A stretch of DNA of 64,000 nucleotides, taken from positions 3,348,001 through 3,412,000 of the forward strand of contig NZ_CP109181.1 of assembly GCF_036248275.1 (NCBI RefSeq), given 5' to 3'. The DNA is from Streptomyces sp. NBC_01716. GTDB lineage: Bacteria > Actinomycetota > Actinomycetes > Streptomycetales > Streptomycetaceae. Under the pieces are notes generated by a model that ran no database searches, had not been told where the DNA came from, and saw only the letters and a list, made by a program, of their open reading frames with translations. Numbering within the stretch: position 1 is the stretch's first letter; each line of letters starts with the position of its first letter. Made by a program: the position numbers and the translations under genes. Below are positions 35,025 through 43,766 of this stretch, piece by piece.

Positions 35025-36134
35025 TCAGGAGGTAACGCGGAGCGTCAGTTCGCGAAGCTGGCGGCCGGTGGCAGTGATGTCGTATCGGCGCGCGTTATGT
35101 CGAGCCGCCTTGATCAGGGCCTTCCGCCGATGGAAGTCTCGGCCCATCTCGTCTAGGGCCACGGCCAGCGAGCACGGGTCGCCGGGAGTGTACGGAACAC
35201 CAGCGCTCCCGAGGATTTCCCTCACACCGGGAAGATCGGAGTAGACAACCGGAAGTCCGTGGGCTTGGGCCTCAATGAGGACGAGCCCGAAAGCCTCCAG
35301 ACCCTTGGTCGTGAAGACGAAGGCGTCGAAGTTCGGCAGGCGGCGCCACAGTTCGGCGCGGGGCAGGAACGGATCAAAATGGACTCGATCCCGCAGGCCG
35401 AGTTCGACAGTCCGCTGTTCCAGATGCTCCCGTTGGGGTCCGTTGCCGATCACGGTCAAGTGGTGCGGCTGATCGGTCAATGCGAGGGATTCGACGGCGG
35501 TGATCGTGGATTTGTTGTCGTCCAGGCGGCCGGCGTGTACCAGAGACAGGGGACCGGACCCTGCGGACGGCTGATCGCGTACATGGGCATCGGCCAGACG
35601 GATGCCCCACGGGATGATGACGATGCGGTCGGTGAACCGGCGCCCGGTGAGGCGATCGATGCGGTCGGCGAGGACCGAGGTCGGGGTGACGATCGCGGCG
35701 CTTGCACCGGCGACTTCGAGCACGGCCTCGTGCTCCGCCATGTTGCGCTCGGCCGCCATCACTTCGGGGCCGTGAGCGACGGAGATGATCGGGATCGTGC
35801 CGGCGGTGCGACTGAGCGCGAGGCTGAGTGCGAACCCGACGTTCTGGGCGTGGATGGCGTCCGGCCGGATCTGCTCGATGAGCTTCCCTACCTCTTGCGT
35901 CAGCTCGTCCACGTAGGTGTCGAAGCCAGGGCCCTGGGGTTGCTTCGTCGTGGAGAGGGGGATCAGGTGATCGAACGCGGTCTTCCACACCGGATGGACC
36001 GGTGTCCGGCCAAGGAAGGTCGTATGGGTGTTGGGCATGGCGCGGTAGAGCTCGCCGACGAGGATCATGCTGCCGGACGAAGGCTCGGACGTGCGGTTGA
36101 TGCCGGTGAGGATAGTCAAGGGTTTCGTGGTCAC
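35025..36134 (-). CDS. Glycosyltransferase family 4
   Basis: 369 residues with GT-B fold. The N-terminal domain shows SEPSSGSMILVGELYRAMP, DAIHAQNVGFALSLALS and VAHGPEVMAAERN. The C-terminal nucleotide-sugar domain shows LVHAGRLDDNKS, LTVIGNGPQREHLEQ and EAFGLVLIEAQAHGLPVVYSDLPG, with the E-x7-E motif. It should transfer a sugar from an NDP donor with retention. ATG 36134 overlaps the stop of the preceding gene (ATGA), so the two are coupled. Together with the dehydrogenase, GT2 and oxygenase genes it suggests assembly of a glycosylated metabolite or surface glycan. Confidence 0.92.
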   Translation of the reverse strand: MTTKPLTILTGINRTSEPSSGSMILVGELYRAMPNTHTTFLGRTPVHPVWKTAFDHLIPLSTTKQPQGPGFDTYVDELTQEVGKLIEQIRPDAIHAQNVGFALSLALSRTAGTIPIISVAHGPEVMAAERNMAEHEAVLEVAGASAAIVTPTSVLADRIDRLTGRRFTDRIVIIPWGIRLADAHVRDQPSAGSGPLSLVHAGRLDDNKSTITAVESLALTDQPHHLTVIGNGPQREHLEQRTVELGLRDRVHFDPFLPRAELWRRLPNFDAFVFTTKGLEAFGLVLIEAQAHGLPVVYSDLPGVREILGSAGVPYTPGDPCSLAVALDEMGRDFHRRKALIKAARHNARRYDITATGRQLRELTLRVTS

Positions 36135-37516
36135 GCGGAGATCCCCTCGATAGATGACCGGTAGGCGGGAACCGAGGACGGGGCACTACGGTCCACCATG
36201 ACCTGCGGATCAGTGGTGATCACCCGTCCGCGGTTGCGAGGTGGCGCCCACCACGACGCCAGGTGCGGCGTGAGGACAGCGGTGATCTCCTGGGCCGGGT
36301 GCAGGAAGCCTCTGCTGTCCCGCTTTGCCGTCCACGCCCTGACTGCCGACCGGGGGTAGACGGGGTGTATCCCGATCTCGCCCTTGGGGAGGATGCCGTT
36401 GAAGGGCGTGGGGATGCCCTCGTGGTTCCAGTAGTCCCAAGCCTCCAGCGCCTTGGCCTTCTCGAAGCAGTGGTAGAGCTGCCGATAGCGCGGCATGTAC
36501 CGGATCTCGCGAAAGACCATCTGCCCGACCAGCCCCGGCGCGACGTACCGGAGCGCGCTGAGATCAATGCCCCGGAAGCTCACCGTGGCCGCGTCCTGGG
36601 ACGGGTGCAGCGCGATCCGGGCGAACAGATGGGACAGCCGCCGCCGCACGTACTCGGCGACTCCCGGAGCGAGCGCCGGTTCCACGCCGGCGATGAGCTG
36701 GACGAGCTGCTGGTGGCGCGGATGGAAGCGGGCCAGGTCGAACAATCGGTGCATGCCGTCCACGGCGGCGAACGCGAGTCGCTTGTACAGCCAGTTGTTC
36801 AGCTCTCCGACCTGGGCGTAGCCCCTGGTCTCCGGAGTCGTGGAGTGGAGCATCAGGTACTCGGACAGCACCTCGAAGTACAGGTAGCCGAGAAACGGTA
36901 CAGCGGGCACGGCAGCGGCCAACTGGTCGATGAACTCGGGGGCCTCCGTGGCGCGGCCGACTGCGTTGCGCAGGGCGGTGTCGAGGAATCCGGCCGCGGC
37001 GCCCAGCCCGGTCAGCACGGCATGGTCAAGCTGGTCGTTCTCGACCAGGGTGAGAAATTTCTGGTACCGCAGGTAGGTACGCAGGTGGATGGCACCGAGG
37101 TGCAGATAGTCCACGCCCTTGGTGGGGATCGGAGCGTCCGGGATGACCTCGAAGATCATGGGCGTGGTGCCGGGCTTCGTCTGCATCAGGTAGGCGCCGA
37201 GATTGTGCGGACGCAGTCCTTCCCGCTGACGGGTCAGAGGGGAGCAGTACAGGGCCCCGACCAGGCACCCGGTGGAGACATGCAGCTCACCGCTGGTGCG
37301 GATCGCGGCGATGTCCTTGGTGGTGTGCAGCAGGTACATGGGCCGGTCGCTGACGAGCGCTTCGGTCATCGCGCTGTGCTGGATCAGCCAGCCGTTGGGG
37401 GTGTCACCTTCCAGGTAGCGGCGCCAGTCGCCCTCGCTCTCGGCCAACGAGGCAGGCGCGGGGCGCCGCGCGGGCCGGGTGTAGTCCGTGTGGACGTGCT
37501 CCCATTCGTCACGCAA
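36131..37516 (-). CDS. Unknown 461-residue protein of the sugar cluster
   Basis: I do not recognise this family. Near the N terminus, MYLLHTTKDIAAIRTSGELHVSTGCLVGALYCSPL has the H-T, I-xx-G-L and Y spacing seen at the start of ADP-ribosyltransferase/RNA 2'-phosphotransferase folds; that is weak inference. The centre is helical (LGAAAGFLDTALRNAVGRATEAPEFIDQLA; LFDLARFHPRHQQLVQLIAG). The C-terminal part is rich in aromatics and basic residues: FREIRYMPRYRQLYHCFEKAKALEAWDYWNHEGIPTPFNGILPKGEIG. No signal peptide or membrane helix is evident. It is translationally coupled to the GT4 gene and follows the dehydrogenase by 48 bp, so it is a working part of this operon. Confidence 0.8.
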   Translation of the reverse strand: MRDEWEHVHTDYTRPARRPAPASLAESEGDWRRYLEGDTPNGWLIQHSAMTEALVSDRPMYLLHTTKDIAAIRTSGELHVSTGCLVGALYCSPLTRQREGLRPHNLGAYLMQTKPGTTPMIFEVIPDAPIPTKGVDYLHLGAIHLRTYLRYQKFLTLVENDQLDHAVLTGLGAAAGFLDTALRNAVGRATEAPEFIDQLAAAVPAVPFLGYLYFEVLSEYLMLHSTTPETRGYAQVGELNNWLYKRLAFAAVDGMHRLFDLARFHPRHQQLVQLIAGVEPALAPGVAEYVRRRLSHLFARIALHPSQDAATVSFRGIDLSALRYVAPGLVGQMVFREIRYMPRYRQLYHCFEKAKALEAWDYWNHEGIPTPFNGILPKGEIGIHPVYPRSAVRAWTAKRDSRGFLHPAQEITAVLTPHLASWWAPPRNRGRVITTDPQVMVDRSAPSSVPAYRSSIEGISA

Positions 37517-37564
37517 GGGAACTCCTGGGGTTGAAGTCAGCAGCGGGCCAGGGGGGTTCGGGAA

Positions 37565-38815
37565 CTACAGGGTCTCGACGTTCGCTCCGGACAGGCGGTT
37601 TCGGCAGTCGAGCACGTACGGCGCGTGCTTCTCGATCATCACGAGGTCGAATCGCGGATGATCCATGAGAAGAACCACCGCATCAGCGGCGGCTACCTCT
37701 TCCGGGTTCGCATCGACCCGGGGCACGTTCAGCTCGGTGTCGACGCCGTCCGGGATGTTGGGTTCGGAGCCGCGGACATCGGCACCGAGGCCGATGAGAA
37801 GTTCGGCGACACGCGCCGACGGGGAATTGCGCAGGTCGGTGGCGTCGTACTTGTAGGTCAGGCCGAGGAGTAGAACCTGAGATCCGCTGACCGGTATGCC
37901 CCGCTTGTTGAGTGCTTCCACGAGGCGCCGGACTACGTAGTCGGGCATGTGCCGGTTCACGTCGGCGGCGAGTTCCGCGAACCGGAACGGGATGCCAAGC
38001 TCCTGCTGGGCCTTCCACGAGAGGAACATCGGGTCGACGGGCAGGCAGTGCCCGCCGACCCCCGGTCCCGGGGTGAACTTCGTGAATCCGAACGGCTTGG
38101 TCGCGGCGGCGTCGATCGCCTCCCAGATGCTCACGCCGAGGGCATCGGCCAACATCGCCATCTCGTTGATCATGGAGATGTTGACGAACCGGAAGGTGTT
38201 CTCCAGCAGCTTGGCCAACTCGGCGACCTTCGGCCCTGACACCGGCACCGTGGTCTGGAAGATGCCGTCGTAGAAGTCCTTGATCACGTCGAGCGATTTG
38301 GCGTCGATTCCGGACACCAGCTTCGGCGTCCCGTCGAACGACCACCGCTTGTTTCCGATCCGCTCGGGGCTGAAGCCAGCCAGGAAGTCTGCCCCGCCTT
38401 TGAGGCCCGAGGTCTCTTCCAAGATCGGCAGCAGCAGCTCCTCGGTGGTGCCGGGATAGCTCGTGGACTCCAGGACCACCGTCGCGCCGTGGCGCAGGTG
38501 CTCACCCAGTGTCCGGGCGCAGGACTCGATGTAGGTCAGGTCGGGCACGCCGTCTCGCAGCGGGGTCGGCACGGTGATTACCGCGATATCGAAGCCGACC
38601 AGTGCGGCAGTGTCGGCGGTCACGGAGTAGGCCCCGGTCTCCAGCACCGCGCTGAGCCGCGAGGAGGCCACGTCCTCCACGTAGGACTGGCCGGCGGCGA
38701 GCTGCTTGACGCGGCGCCGGTCCACGTCGTAGCCAACGACACGGTGTCCCACCTCTGCGGCGCGTACGGCCAGCGGAAGCCCTACGTAACCCTGACCAGC
38801 GACAACTATCTGCAC
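37565..38815 (-). CDS. Nucleotide-sugar dehydrogenase (UDP-ManNAc/UDP-glucose type), catalytically complete
   Basis: 416 residues. The Rossmann motif VVAGQGYVGLPLA is at 4-16; STSYPGTTEELLLP and GFSPERIGNKRWSFDGTPKLVSG follow. Catalytic Cys257 lies in GPGVGGHCLPVDPMFL, and the C-terminal domain has GLTYKYDATDLRNSP. It should convert an NDP-hexose or NDP-HexNAc to the uronic acid. Start GTG 38815 has TAGGAG six bases upstream; the long upstream in-frame extension is a shadow of the divergent GT2 gene. It heads the minus-strand operon with the unknown 461-aa and GT4 genes. Compare the Cys-less copy at 2751. Confidence 0.93.
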   Translation of the reverse strand: MQIVVAGQGYVGLPLAVRAAEVGHRVVGYDVDRRRVKQLAAGQSYVEDVASSRLSAVLETGAYSVTADTAALVGFDIAVITVPTPLRDGVPDLTYIESCARTLGEHLRHGATVVLESTSYPGTTEELLLPILEETSGLKGGADFLAGFSPERIGNKRWSFDGTPKLVSGIDAKSLDVIKDFYDGIFQTTVPVSGPKVAELAKLLENTFRFVNISMINEMAMLADALGVSIWEAIDAAATKPFGFTKFTPGPGVGGHCLPVDPMFLSWKAQQELGIPFRFAELAADVNRHMPDYVVRRLVEALNKRGIPVSGSQVLLLGLTYKYDATDLRNSPSARVAELLIGLGADVRGSEPNIPDGVDTELNVPRVDANPEEVAAADAVVLLMDHPRFDLVMIEKHAPYVLDCRNRLSGANVETL

Positions 38816-38881
38816 GGCAGCTCCTACTCGATTCCGGTGCTTGAATGGACCGTCGTTCCTGGTCTGGCAAGGAGAAGCGCT

Positions 38882-39655
38882 GTGCCCCTGGTGTCTGTCG
38901 TGATGCCCGTGTACAACTCGGCACCCACCCTCGGCGCAGCCGTCCGATCGGTGCTCACGCAGACCCACAGCGACCTGGAGCTCCTGGTCACCGACGACCA
39001 GTCCTCCGATGGCTCCATGGACCTGCTCCGCGAGTTCGCCGAGCAGGACGAACGCGTCCTGCCGGAGTCGGCACCCGAACAGGGAGGCGCGGGCCGGGCC
39101 CGCAACCTCGCGATCGAGCGGGCCCGCGGGGACTACATCGCCTTTCTCGACAGCGACGACATGTGGCTTCCGGAGAAGACCGAGAAGCAGCTCGCCTTCG
39201 CCGCGGAGGCCAGTGCGCCGTTGACGTTCACCTCGTACTTCAAGATGGACGCCGACTACGAGGGCGAGAGCACCGACTGGGTCCCGAACGGCCGGGTGGT
39301 CCGTGCGCGGCAGCACGTGAACTACCGCGCGATGCTGGTCCGAGACCACATCGGCGCCCTCACCGCCATGTACGACCGCAATGCCCTGGGCACGAGGCTG
39401 ATGCCGGAGATGCGCAAGCGCCAGGACTACGCCCTCTGGCTGTCGATCATGCGGGACGGCGCTGACGCCCGAGGCCTGGCTGAACCGCTTGCGGTGTACA
39501 GGGCCCACCAGGCGGGATCGCTCTCCTCCAACAAACTGTCGCTCGTGCAATACAACTGGGCCCTGTATCGCGAGCACGAGCATCTGTCGGTCCCACGGGC
39601 GACGCGGGCACTGAGCGGGGCTGTATGGCAGTCTCTGCGTAACTCGCGCATCTAG
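38882..39655 (+). CDS. Glycosyltransferase family 2
   Basis: 257 residues, GT-A fold. The N terminus VPLVSVVMPVYNSAPTLGAAVRSVLTQTHSDLELLVTDDQSSDGS is typical, followed by QGGAGRARNLAIERARGDYIAFLDSDDMW with the metal-binding DSDD, and KRQDYALWLSIMR as the acceptor-side ED-like motif. It probably adds one hexose or HexNAc. Start GTG 38882 has AAGGAG seven bases upstream. It is divergent from the dehydrogenase with only 66 bp between start codons, a shared promoter region that suggests joint control. Confidence 0.92.
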   Translation: MPLVSVVMPVYNSAPTLGAAVRSVLTQTHSDLELLVTDDQSSDGSMDLLREFAEQDERVLPESAPEQGGAGRARNLAIERARGDYIAFLDSDDMWLPEKTEKQLAFAAEASAPLTFTSYFKMDADYEGESTDWVPNGRVVRARQHVNYRAMLVRDHIGALTAMYDRNALGTRLMPEMRKRQDYALWLSIMRDGADARGLAEPLAVYRAHQAGSLSSNKLSLVQYNWALYREHEHLSVPRATRALSGAVWQSLRNSRI

Positions 39656-39722
39656 GTTCGCGAACGGGCCCGGGGCGCCCGGTGCGCAACCGTTTCGGTG
39701 GGTCACCGGTGCCTTCGACCGG

Positions 39723-40622
39723 CTACGCGGCCGAGCCGTTGCCGGCCCTCGCGCGCAGGAACAACTGCAGGAGCAGCCGCCTGTCGGAGACCGGGACGGC
39801 CTCCTGACCACTGTGGAGCGCCTCCCGACCGTGCAGGAAGCGGCGCTGGTTCACGATGAGGTAGTCCCCGGGCTGGAGCATGAGGGAGACCTGCCCCCGG
39901 ACAAGCTCCGCAGCGAGTTCCCTGGCGGCGTCGGCGTGCGCCTGGCCGAGCTCGGACCTCTCCAGCATCTTGGCGGTGAACCGGACGAACCCCTCGCCCG
40001 GGGCGGAGCCGTCCAGGATCGGGAACGGCTTGTACTCCTCGCCCACGCCGAACAGGTCGAAGAAGGTCCCGTAGTGGTAGGCCGACTCGGCCAGCAGGGC
40101 ACGGCTGTCCTCCGACAGCCGCGCCACCGCAGCGCGGGCGTCGGACAGGATGCTGGGGCCCCCGCCGAGCGGGTCGGGGCGAACGCACAGGAGCGTGGTG
40201 TAGTCAGGGGGCAGGGTCCCGTTCACCAGGTCCATGTGGAAGGCGTTGTAGCCGATGCCGCTGGACTTGCCGGGGTCCTTGTCGACCTTGACCCCGATGT
40301 CCTTCCACAGGGGCCACCGAGGGAAGGGCGAGAAGGGAATCGCCACCTCGGCCGCGAAGGCCGTCGCCAGCCGCTGGAACCTGTCGTCGACCCCCAGGGC
40401 CTTGGCGAGGTTTCCCAGGCGCAGCACGGCGTATCCGCCGCCCTCCCCGGTCAGCGAGTGGCGCAGGATCGCGGCGGTTTCCTCGAACTGCGGGGTGACC
40501 TTCAGCTCGGCCCGGTACCGCCCCATGGTGGACTGCGCCAGGAACGCGCCGTCCAGTTTCCAGAGCGGGAGAGAACAGTCGATCAGAGCGGCTTCGAGTT
40601 CGCTCGGGATGTCGATGAGCAC
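39723..40622 (-). CDS. TauD/TfdA-like Fe(II)/2-oxoglutarate-dependent oxygenase
   Basis: 299 residues. AFHMDLVNGTLPPDYTTLLCVRPDP supplies the HxD iron ligands, and LIVNQRRFLHGREALHSG the distal His and 2-oxoglutarate-binding Arg. The overall order resembles clavaminate synthase/arginine hydroxylase-like members that act on amino acids or peptide-bound substrates. The substrate here is unknown; a hydroxylation or desaturation step in the product of this cluster is plausible. GTG 40622 is taken as start (AAGGAAG upstream), since the further N-terminal extension lacks homology. Its upstream region carries the GTACG repeat array. Confidence 0.88.
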   Translation of the reverse strand: MLIDIPSELEAALIDCSLPLWKLDGAFLAQSTMGRYRAELKVTPQFEETAAILRHSLTGEGGGYAVLRLGNLAKALGVDDRFQRLATAFAAEVAIPFSPFPRWPLWKDIGVKVDKDPGKSSGIGYNAFHMDLVNGTLPPDYTTLLCVRPDPLGGGPSILSDARAAVARLSEDSRALLAESAYHYGTFFDLFGVGEEYKPFPILDGSAPGEGFVRFTAKMLERSELGQAHADAARELAAELVRGQVSLMLQPGDYLIVNQRRFLHGREALHSGQEAVPVSDRRLLLQLFLRARAGNGSAA

Positions 40623-40974
40623 GCGGAGCTTCCTTCTCTCTTGGGGTTCTCGACGTTGACCGGGAACAGGCCGCTGCCCCGAGACCGTGGGGAGTCGGCA
40701 GGTCTCTCCGGGCGGCACCCACCCTCGACCGTGACCGAAGGTAATGACACCAGCACTCTGGGGTGTTCACTGTCGTGAACCCGCGGCCCCCGAGCCGGTT
40801 CAGGGCCGACAACGCGTCGCCGAACCGAGCGTTCGCGTAGGCAGCAATGCCCTCAGTCGCGTACGGACTCCACGCGGAGGTGTGTACGGGCGAAAGTGCT
40901 CCACCGCGTACGACTTGTGCACTTCGGCAACGTACGGACTTATGTCCTCAGCCGGGGCCGAGCGCCACCGCCGG
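40623..40974. other. Intergenic region upstream of the oxygenase gene
   Basis: 352 bp with no supported gene. It must contain the oxygenase promoter and the 3' end of the XRE regulator transcript. Apart from the five-member GTACG-type array at 40837-40943, there is an imperfect inverted repeat CGAAAGTGC/GCACTTCGG between about 40891 and 40927. Confidence 0.65.
40837..40943. repeat. Five GTACG-type repeats at 23-24 bp spacing
   Basis: Copies begin at 40837 (GTAGGCAGC), 40861 (GTACGGACT), 40884 (GTACGGGCG), 40908 (GTACGACTT) and 40932 (GTACGGACT); three are preceded by GC and the last by AC. The spacings are 24, 23, 24 and 24 bp, a little over two helical turns, so bound proteins would march along one slowly rotating face of the DNA. 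The array lies 215-320 bp upstream of the oxygenase start and just downstream of the XRE gene. Possible operators of the adjacent regulators. Confidence 0.6.
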
Positions 40975-42216
40975 TCACAGTGGCAGGCCGATCCGGTGGG
41001 CCAGGCCCCGCAAGTCCCGGGAGATGTTGGCCGGCAGTTGCCGGTCGGTGAGGAACTCGACGGTGTTTCTCACCGGCGCGTTGGCGTGGATGCGCTGGGG
41101 GGCGATCCGCTCGGCGGTCAGCAGGGCCGCGACCGCCTCGGCCTCCCGGCCCCGCAGATGGGCCAGGGACCGGCCCAGATCGGCATGGAAGGCGGCCTGC
41201 CGCCCCGGAGCCTGTTCCAGGGCCTCGGGATGCACCCTGCCCCCGGCGGTGACGGCATCGCCGTGCAGACCAAGGTCGGTGTTCAGGCTCACCTGGTGGA
41301 TACCGACGTTGGTGGGGCCGAAGTTCAGGTGCCAGGCCCGCGTCTCGCCGGTGCTGCTGGCGAGGTTCGCGGCCTCGGCGAGGTGGCCGCGGACTTCAGC
41401 TGCCCGGGCCTTCCCGGGCCGGTGCCGGTCCTGGGTCAGCGAGGTGGCGGAGATCAGGTGGAGTTCGCCGAGCAGAGCATGCGCGTCTGGGCTGTTCAGA
41501 TGTGCTTCCAGGCTGTTGGCGGCGGCGGTGGCCTGGGCCAGGGCCTGGGTAGGGCTGCCGACCGACATCAGCACATGCGTGTGGAAGAAGCCGGAGAGTG
41601 CGGAGTAGACCGGGTCGTCGAGTTCCGCGATTCCCTGGGCGGCGCGGGTGACCGCGATGAACGCCAAGTCGGTATAGCCGAGGTTCTTCAGCAGCAGCGT
41701 GCAGGCCGGGTGGTAGGCGTCCGCCAGCAGCTTCAGCAACTCGCGCCGGGCGCCTCCGACAGCGGCCTCGGCCGCAGCATGCAGGTCGGACAGCAGCGCG
41801 GGCAGCCCGGCGGCGAGGGTGCCGTACTCGGCAGAGTGGTAGAGCCGATTGGCCTTCTCCACTCGCTCGGCCAGGACCGACGCCGGAACCTGGGGCGGGC
41901 GGCGGTCCGGCGGGGTGGCCATGGTGATCCCCATCAGCGTCAGCCGCAGGGCCGGGATCGCCTCATGGGCCGCAGTCGCGTGCGGGGCTGCCGGGGCGAA
42001 GGGCTGACCAGTCAGCTCGGACGGGGCGACCTGCAGGGCCTCGGCGAAGGAGGTGATGTGACTGGAGCGGTCCAGCAAGCGCCGACCATTCTCCACCATC
42101 GACAGATAGCCGACCGAAACCCCGGCCAGGCCCGCGAGGTTACGCAGGCTCATCCCCCGCTGGCGACGGGCCGAACGCAAACGCTCGCCGATCCGCCTCG
42201 CCTGCTCTTCGTCCAT
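40975..42216 (-). CDS. XRE-family regulator with TPR-like C-terminal domain
   Basis: 413 residues. The HTH is at about 8-62: IGERLRSARRQRGMSLRNLAGLAGVSVGYLSMVENGRRLLDR. The remaining 330 residues are helical with TPR-like repeats (LKNLGYTDLAFIAVTRAAQGI, PVYSALSGFFHTHVLMSVGSPTQALAQATAAA). Such regulators usually sit beside secondary-metabolite or signalling genes and bind a peptide or small ligand. ATG 42216 is well supported by HTH position. It follows the second XRE gene on the same strand after 84 bp and precedes the sugar cluster, which it may control. Confidence 0.9.
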   Translation of the reverse strand: MDEEQARRIGERLRSARRQRGMSLRNLAGLAGVSVGYLSMVENGRRLLDRSSHITSFAEALQVAPSELTGQPFAPAAPHATAAHEAIPALRLTLMGITMATPPDRRPPQVPASVLAERVEKANRLYHSAEYGTLAAGLPALLSDLHAAAEAAVGGARRELLKLLADAYHPACTLLLKNLGYTDLAFIAVTRAAQGIAELDDPVYSALSGFFHTHVLMSVGSPTQALAQATAAANSLEAHLNSPDAHALLGELHLISATSLTQDRHRPGKARAAEVRGHLAEAANLASSTGETRAWHLNFGPTNVGIHQVSLNTDLGLHGDAVTAGGRVHPEALEQAPGRQAAFHADLGRSLAHLRGREAEAVAALLTAERIAPQRIHANAPVRNTVEFLTDRQLPANISRDLRGLAHRIGLPL

Positions 42217-42300
42217 CGCCCCCGCCTCAACTCCCGTACCTCAGCCGTAGCGTAGGGCGAGCCTGGCGCCCCAGGGGTCTTTCCCGCCAAGACGGGGGCG

Positions 42301-43428
42301 TCACCGCACCCCAGCCTGCTCGGCCAGATTCCGCACCGCTGTGGCCTGGACGGTGTCGGTGGTGCGGGCGGCGAGCACGGCGACCAGTTCCCGGGCGAAG
42401 GGGTCCAGCCGCAGCCGTAGCGGCGCCGCCGCGTCGGCCTCGACGAGCCGGGCGACGGCCCCATCGGTGTGACCCTGGCGGGCCTCGGCCGCCGCGGCGA
42501 CCAGCAGCAGGCCCGAACGCTGGGCACCGCCGAGTCCCGACTGATCCGTCGCGCGGGCGCGGCTCGCGGCCTCGGCGGCGTCCCCGTACTCGGCGGCGAC
42601 GGCGGCGCGCGCCGCGTTGACCAGGGTCGACTCCCGCACGTCGGCGGCCCGTTCGGTGGCCGTCGCAATGAACTTGTCGGCCTCCGTGCGGCGTCCGGCC
42701 ATGGCCTGGGCGACGGCGGCCAGCGCCGGAAGCTCCCACCCGGCTCCGGCGTCCTCGGCACGTACGGCGCGGGCCAACGCGTACTCCGGCAAGCCGAGGT
42801 CGATCAACAGCCGCACCTCCTCGACCAGCACCGGCAGCGGTTCCCGGGGACCGGGGCTGGCCCTGTGTAGCAGCATCCAGGCAAGTTCCTTGTAGCCCAG
42901 GCGCCGCAGCAGCCCAGCGCCCAGCACATGCACCCGGACCCGCAGCCGCATCGCCTCCTCCCGGCAAGACGGCGAGGCAGCGGCAACCGCTTGGTCCGCG
43001 CCGTCGATCAGCTTCGGCAGCGCGAGCGCAAGGCCGACCTCATCGCCGGCCGCATCGGCCTGTGCGGCGGCCCGGGTCCGCTCACCCAGCTCATCCAGCA
43101 TCAGACCGGCGGCCGTATCCGGGTGCGGGCGAGCGATGCGGCGCCGCAGATGGAAGGCGACGGCCCGCACCGCCGCGTGCTCCTCCCCGCGCGGCGGGTA
43201 GGGCTGTCCGGTCAGGTCCGCGACATCCAGCCGCAAGGCGGCGGCCAGCGCACCCAACCGACCGCGGCGGTCCACCCACTCCCCGCCCGTCTCCAGCCCG
43301 GCAACGTAATCGAGCGGCAGCCCGGCGCCGGAGGCCAGATCCTCGCGGGTCAGTCCGCGGCGAAGGCGCCAGACACCCAGGCGGGCCCCGACCGGGCCGC
43401 GGGCGGCCGTCTCGTCCAGCTCGCGCAT
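42301..43428 (-). CDS. XRE-family regulator, second copy, TPR-like
   Basis: About 375 residues from ATG 43428. The HTH reads GARLGVWRRLRRGLTREDLASGA-like (actual: ARLGVWRLRRGLTREDLASG) and LPLDYVAGLETGGEW at about 12-45. A region like the neighbour's follows (LRLDVADLTGQPYPPRGEEHAAVRAV), then TPR-like helices (LLIDLGLPEYALARAVRAEDAG). The shared TGQP(F/Y) junction shows that the two regulators are related. The start is uncertain: no clear ribosome site precedes 43428, and the frame stays open upstream, with GTG 43551 as an alternative that would add 41 residues. Confidence 0.8.
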   Translation of the reverse strand: MRELDETAARGPVGARLGVWRLRRGLTREDLASGAGLPLDYVAGLETGGEWVDRRGRLGALAAALRLDVADLTGQPYPPRGEEHAAVRAVAFHLRRRIARPHPDTAAGLMLDELGERTRAAAQADAAGDEVGLALALPKLIDGADQAVAAASPSCREEAMRLRVRVHVLGAGLLRRLGYKELAWMLLHRASPGPREPLPVLVEEVRLLIDLGLPEYALARAVRAEDAGAGWELPALAAVAQAMAGRRTEADKFIATATERAADVRESTLVNAARAAVAAEYGDAAEAASRARATDQSGLGGAQRSGLLLVAAAAEARQGHTDGAVARLVEADAAAPLRLRLDPFARELVAVLAARTTDTVQATAVRNLAEQAGVR

Positions 43429-43766
43429 CACCAGATTGCTCGCATACCCCACCGCCCGGACCGTGTGCTCTGCCAGGGCAGAGGCCCGCTCATGTCGCTC
43501 AGGGGATCTCCGCGATGAGCGCGTATGCCCTTCGCGCGACACATTAGTCACACCGCTGAAGGCGATGCGCGTCCGGCGGTTGATGCGTCGGGTCAGGACC
43601 CGGATCTGATTGGCGTAGGCGACCAGGGTTCCTTCAGATCGCGGACCTCGGAGGCATGTTCTCGGCGAAGCTCGCGCTCCGCCTTCTTCATCCGGGCTAC
43701 CTCCGCCCGCAGTTCCGAACACGGAGTCGAACTCCTCCGCCACGAGGTCGCCAGGGCGAGGTGAGG
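43429..43766. other. Gap between XRE and DUF397 genes, possible mobile-element debris
   Basis: 338 bp without a supported gene. On the minus strand near 43625-43715 one frame reads ELRAEVARMKKAERELRRE, a short coiled coil reminiscent of IS3-type OrfA proteins, but it is too short and unsupported to call. The XRE gene may extend into this stretch if GTG 43551 is its start. Confidence 0.4.

Noticed and set aside
43620-43725. IS3 OrfA-like coiled coil on the minus strand
   Set aside because: Only about 30 residues, with no transposase catalytic part or terminal repeats; could be chance.
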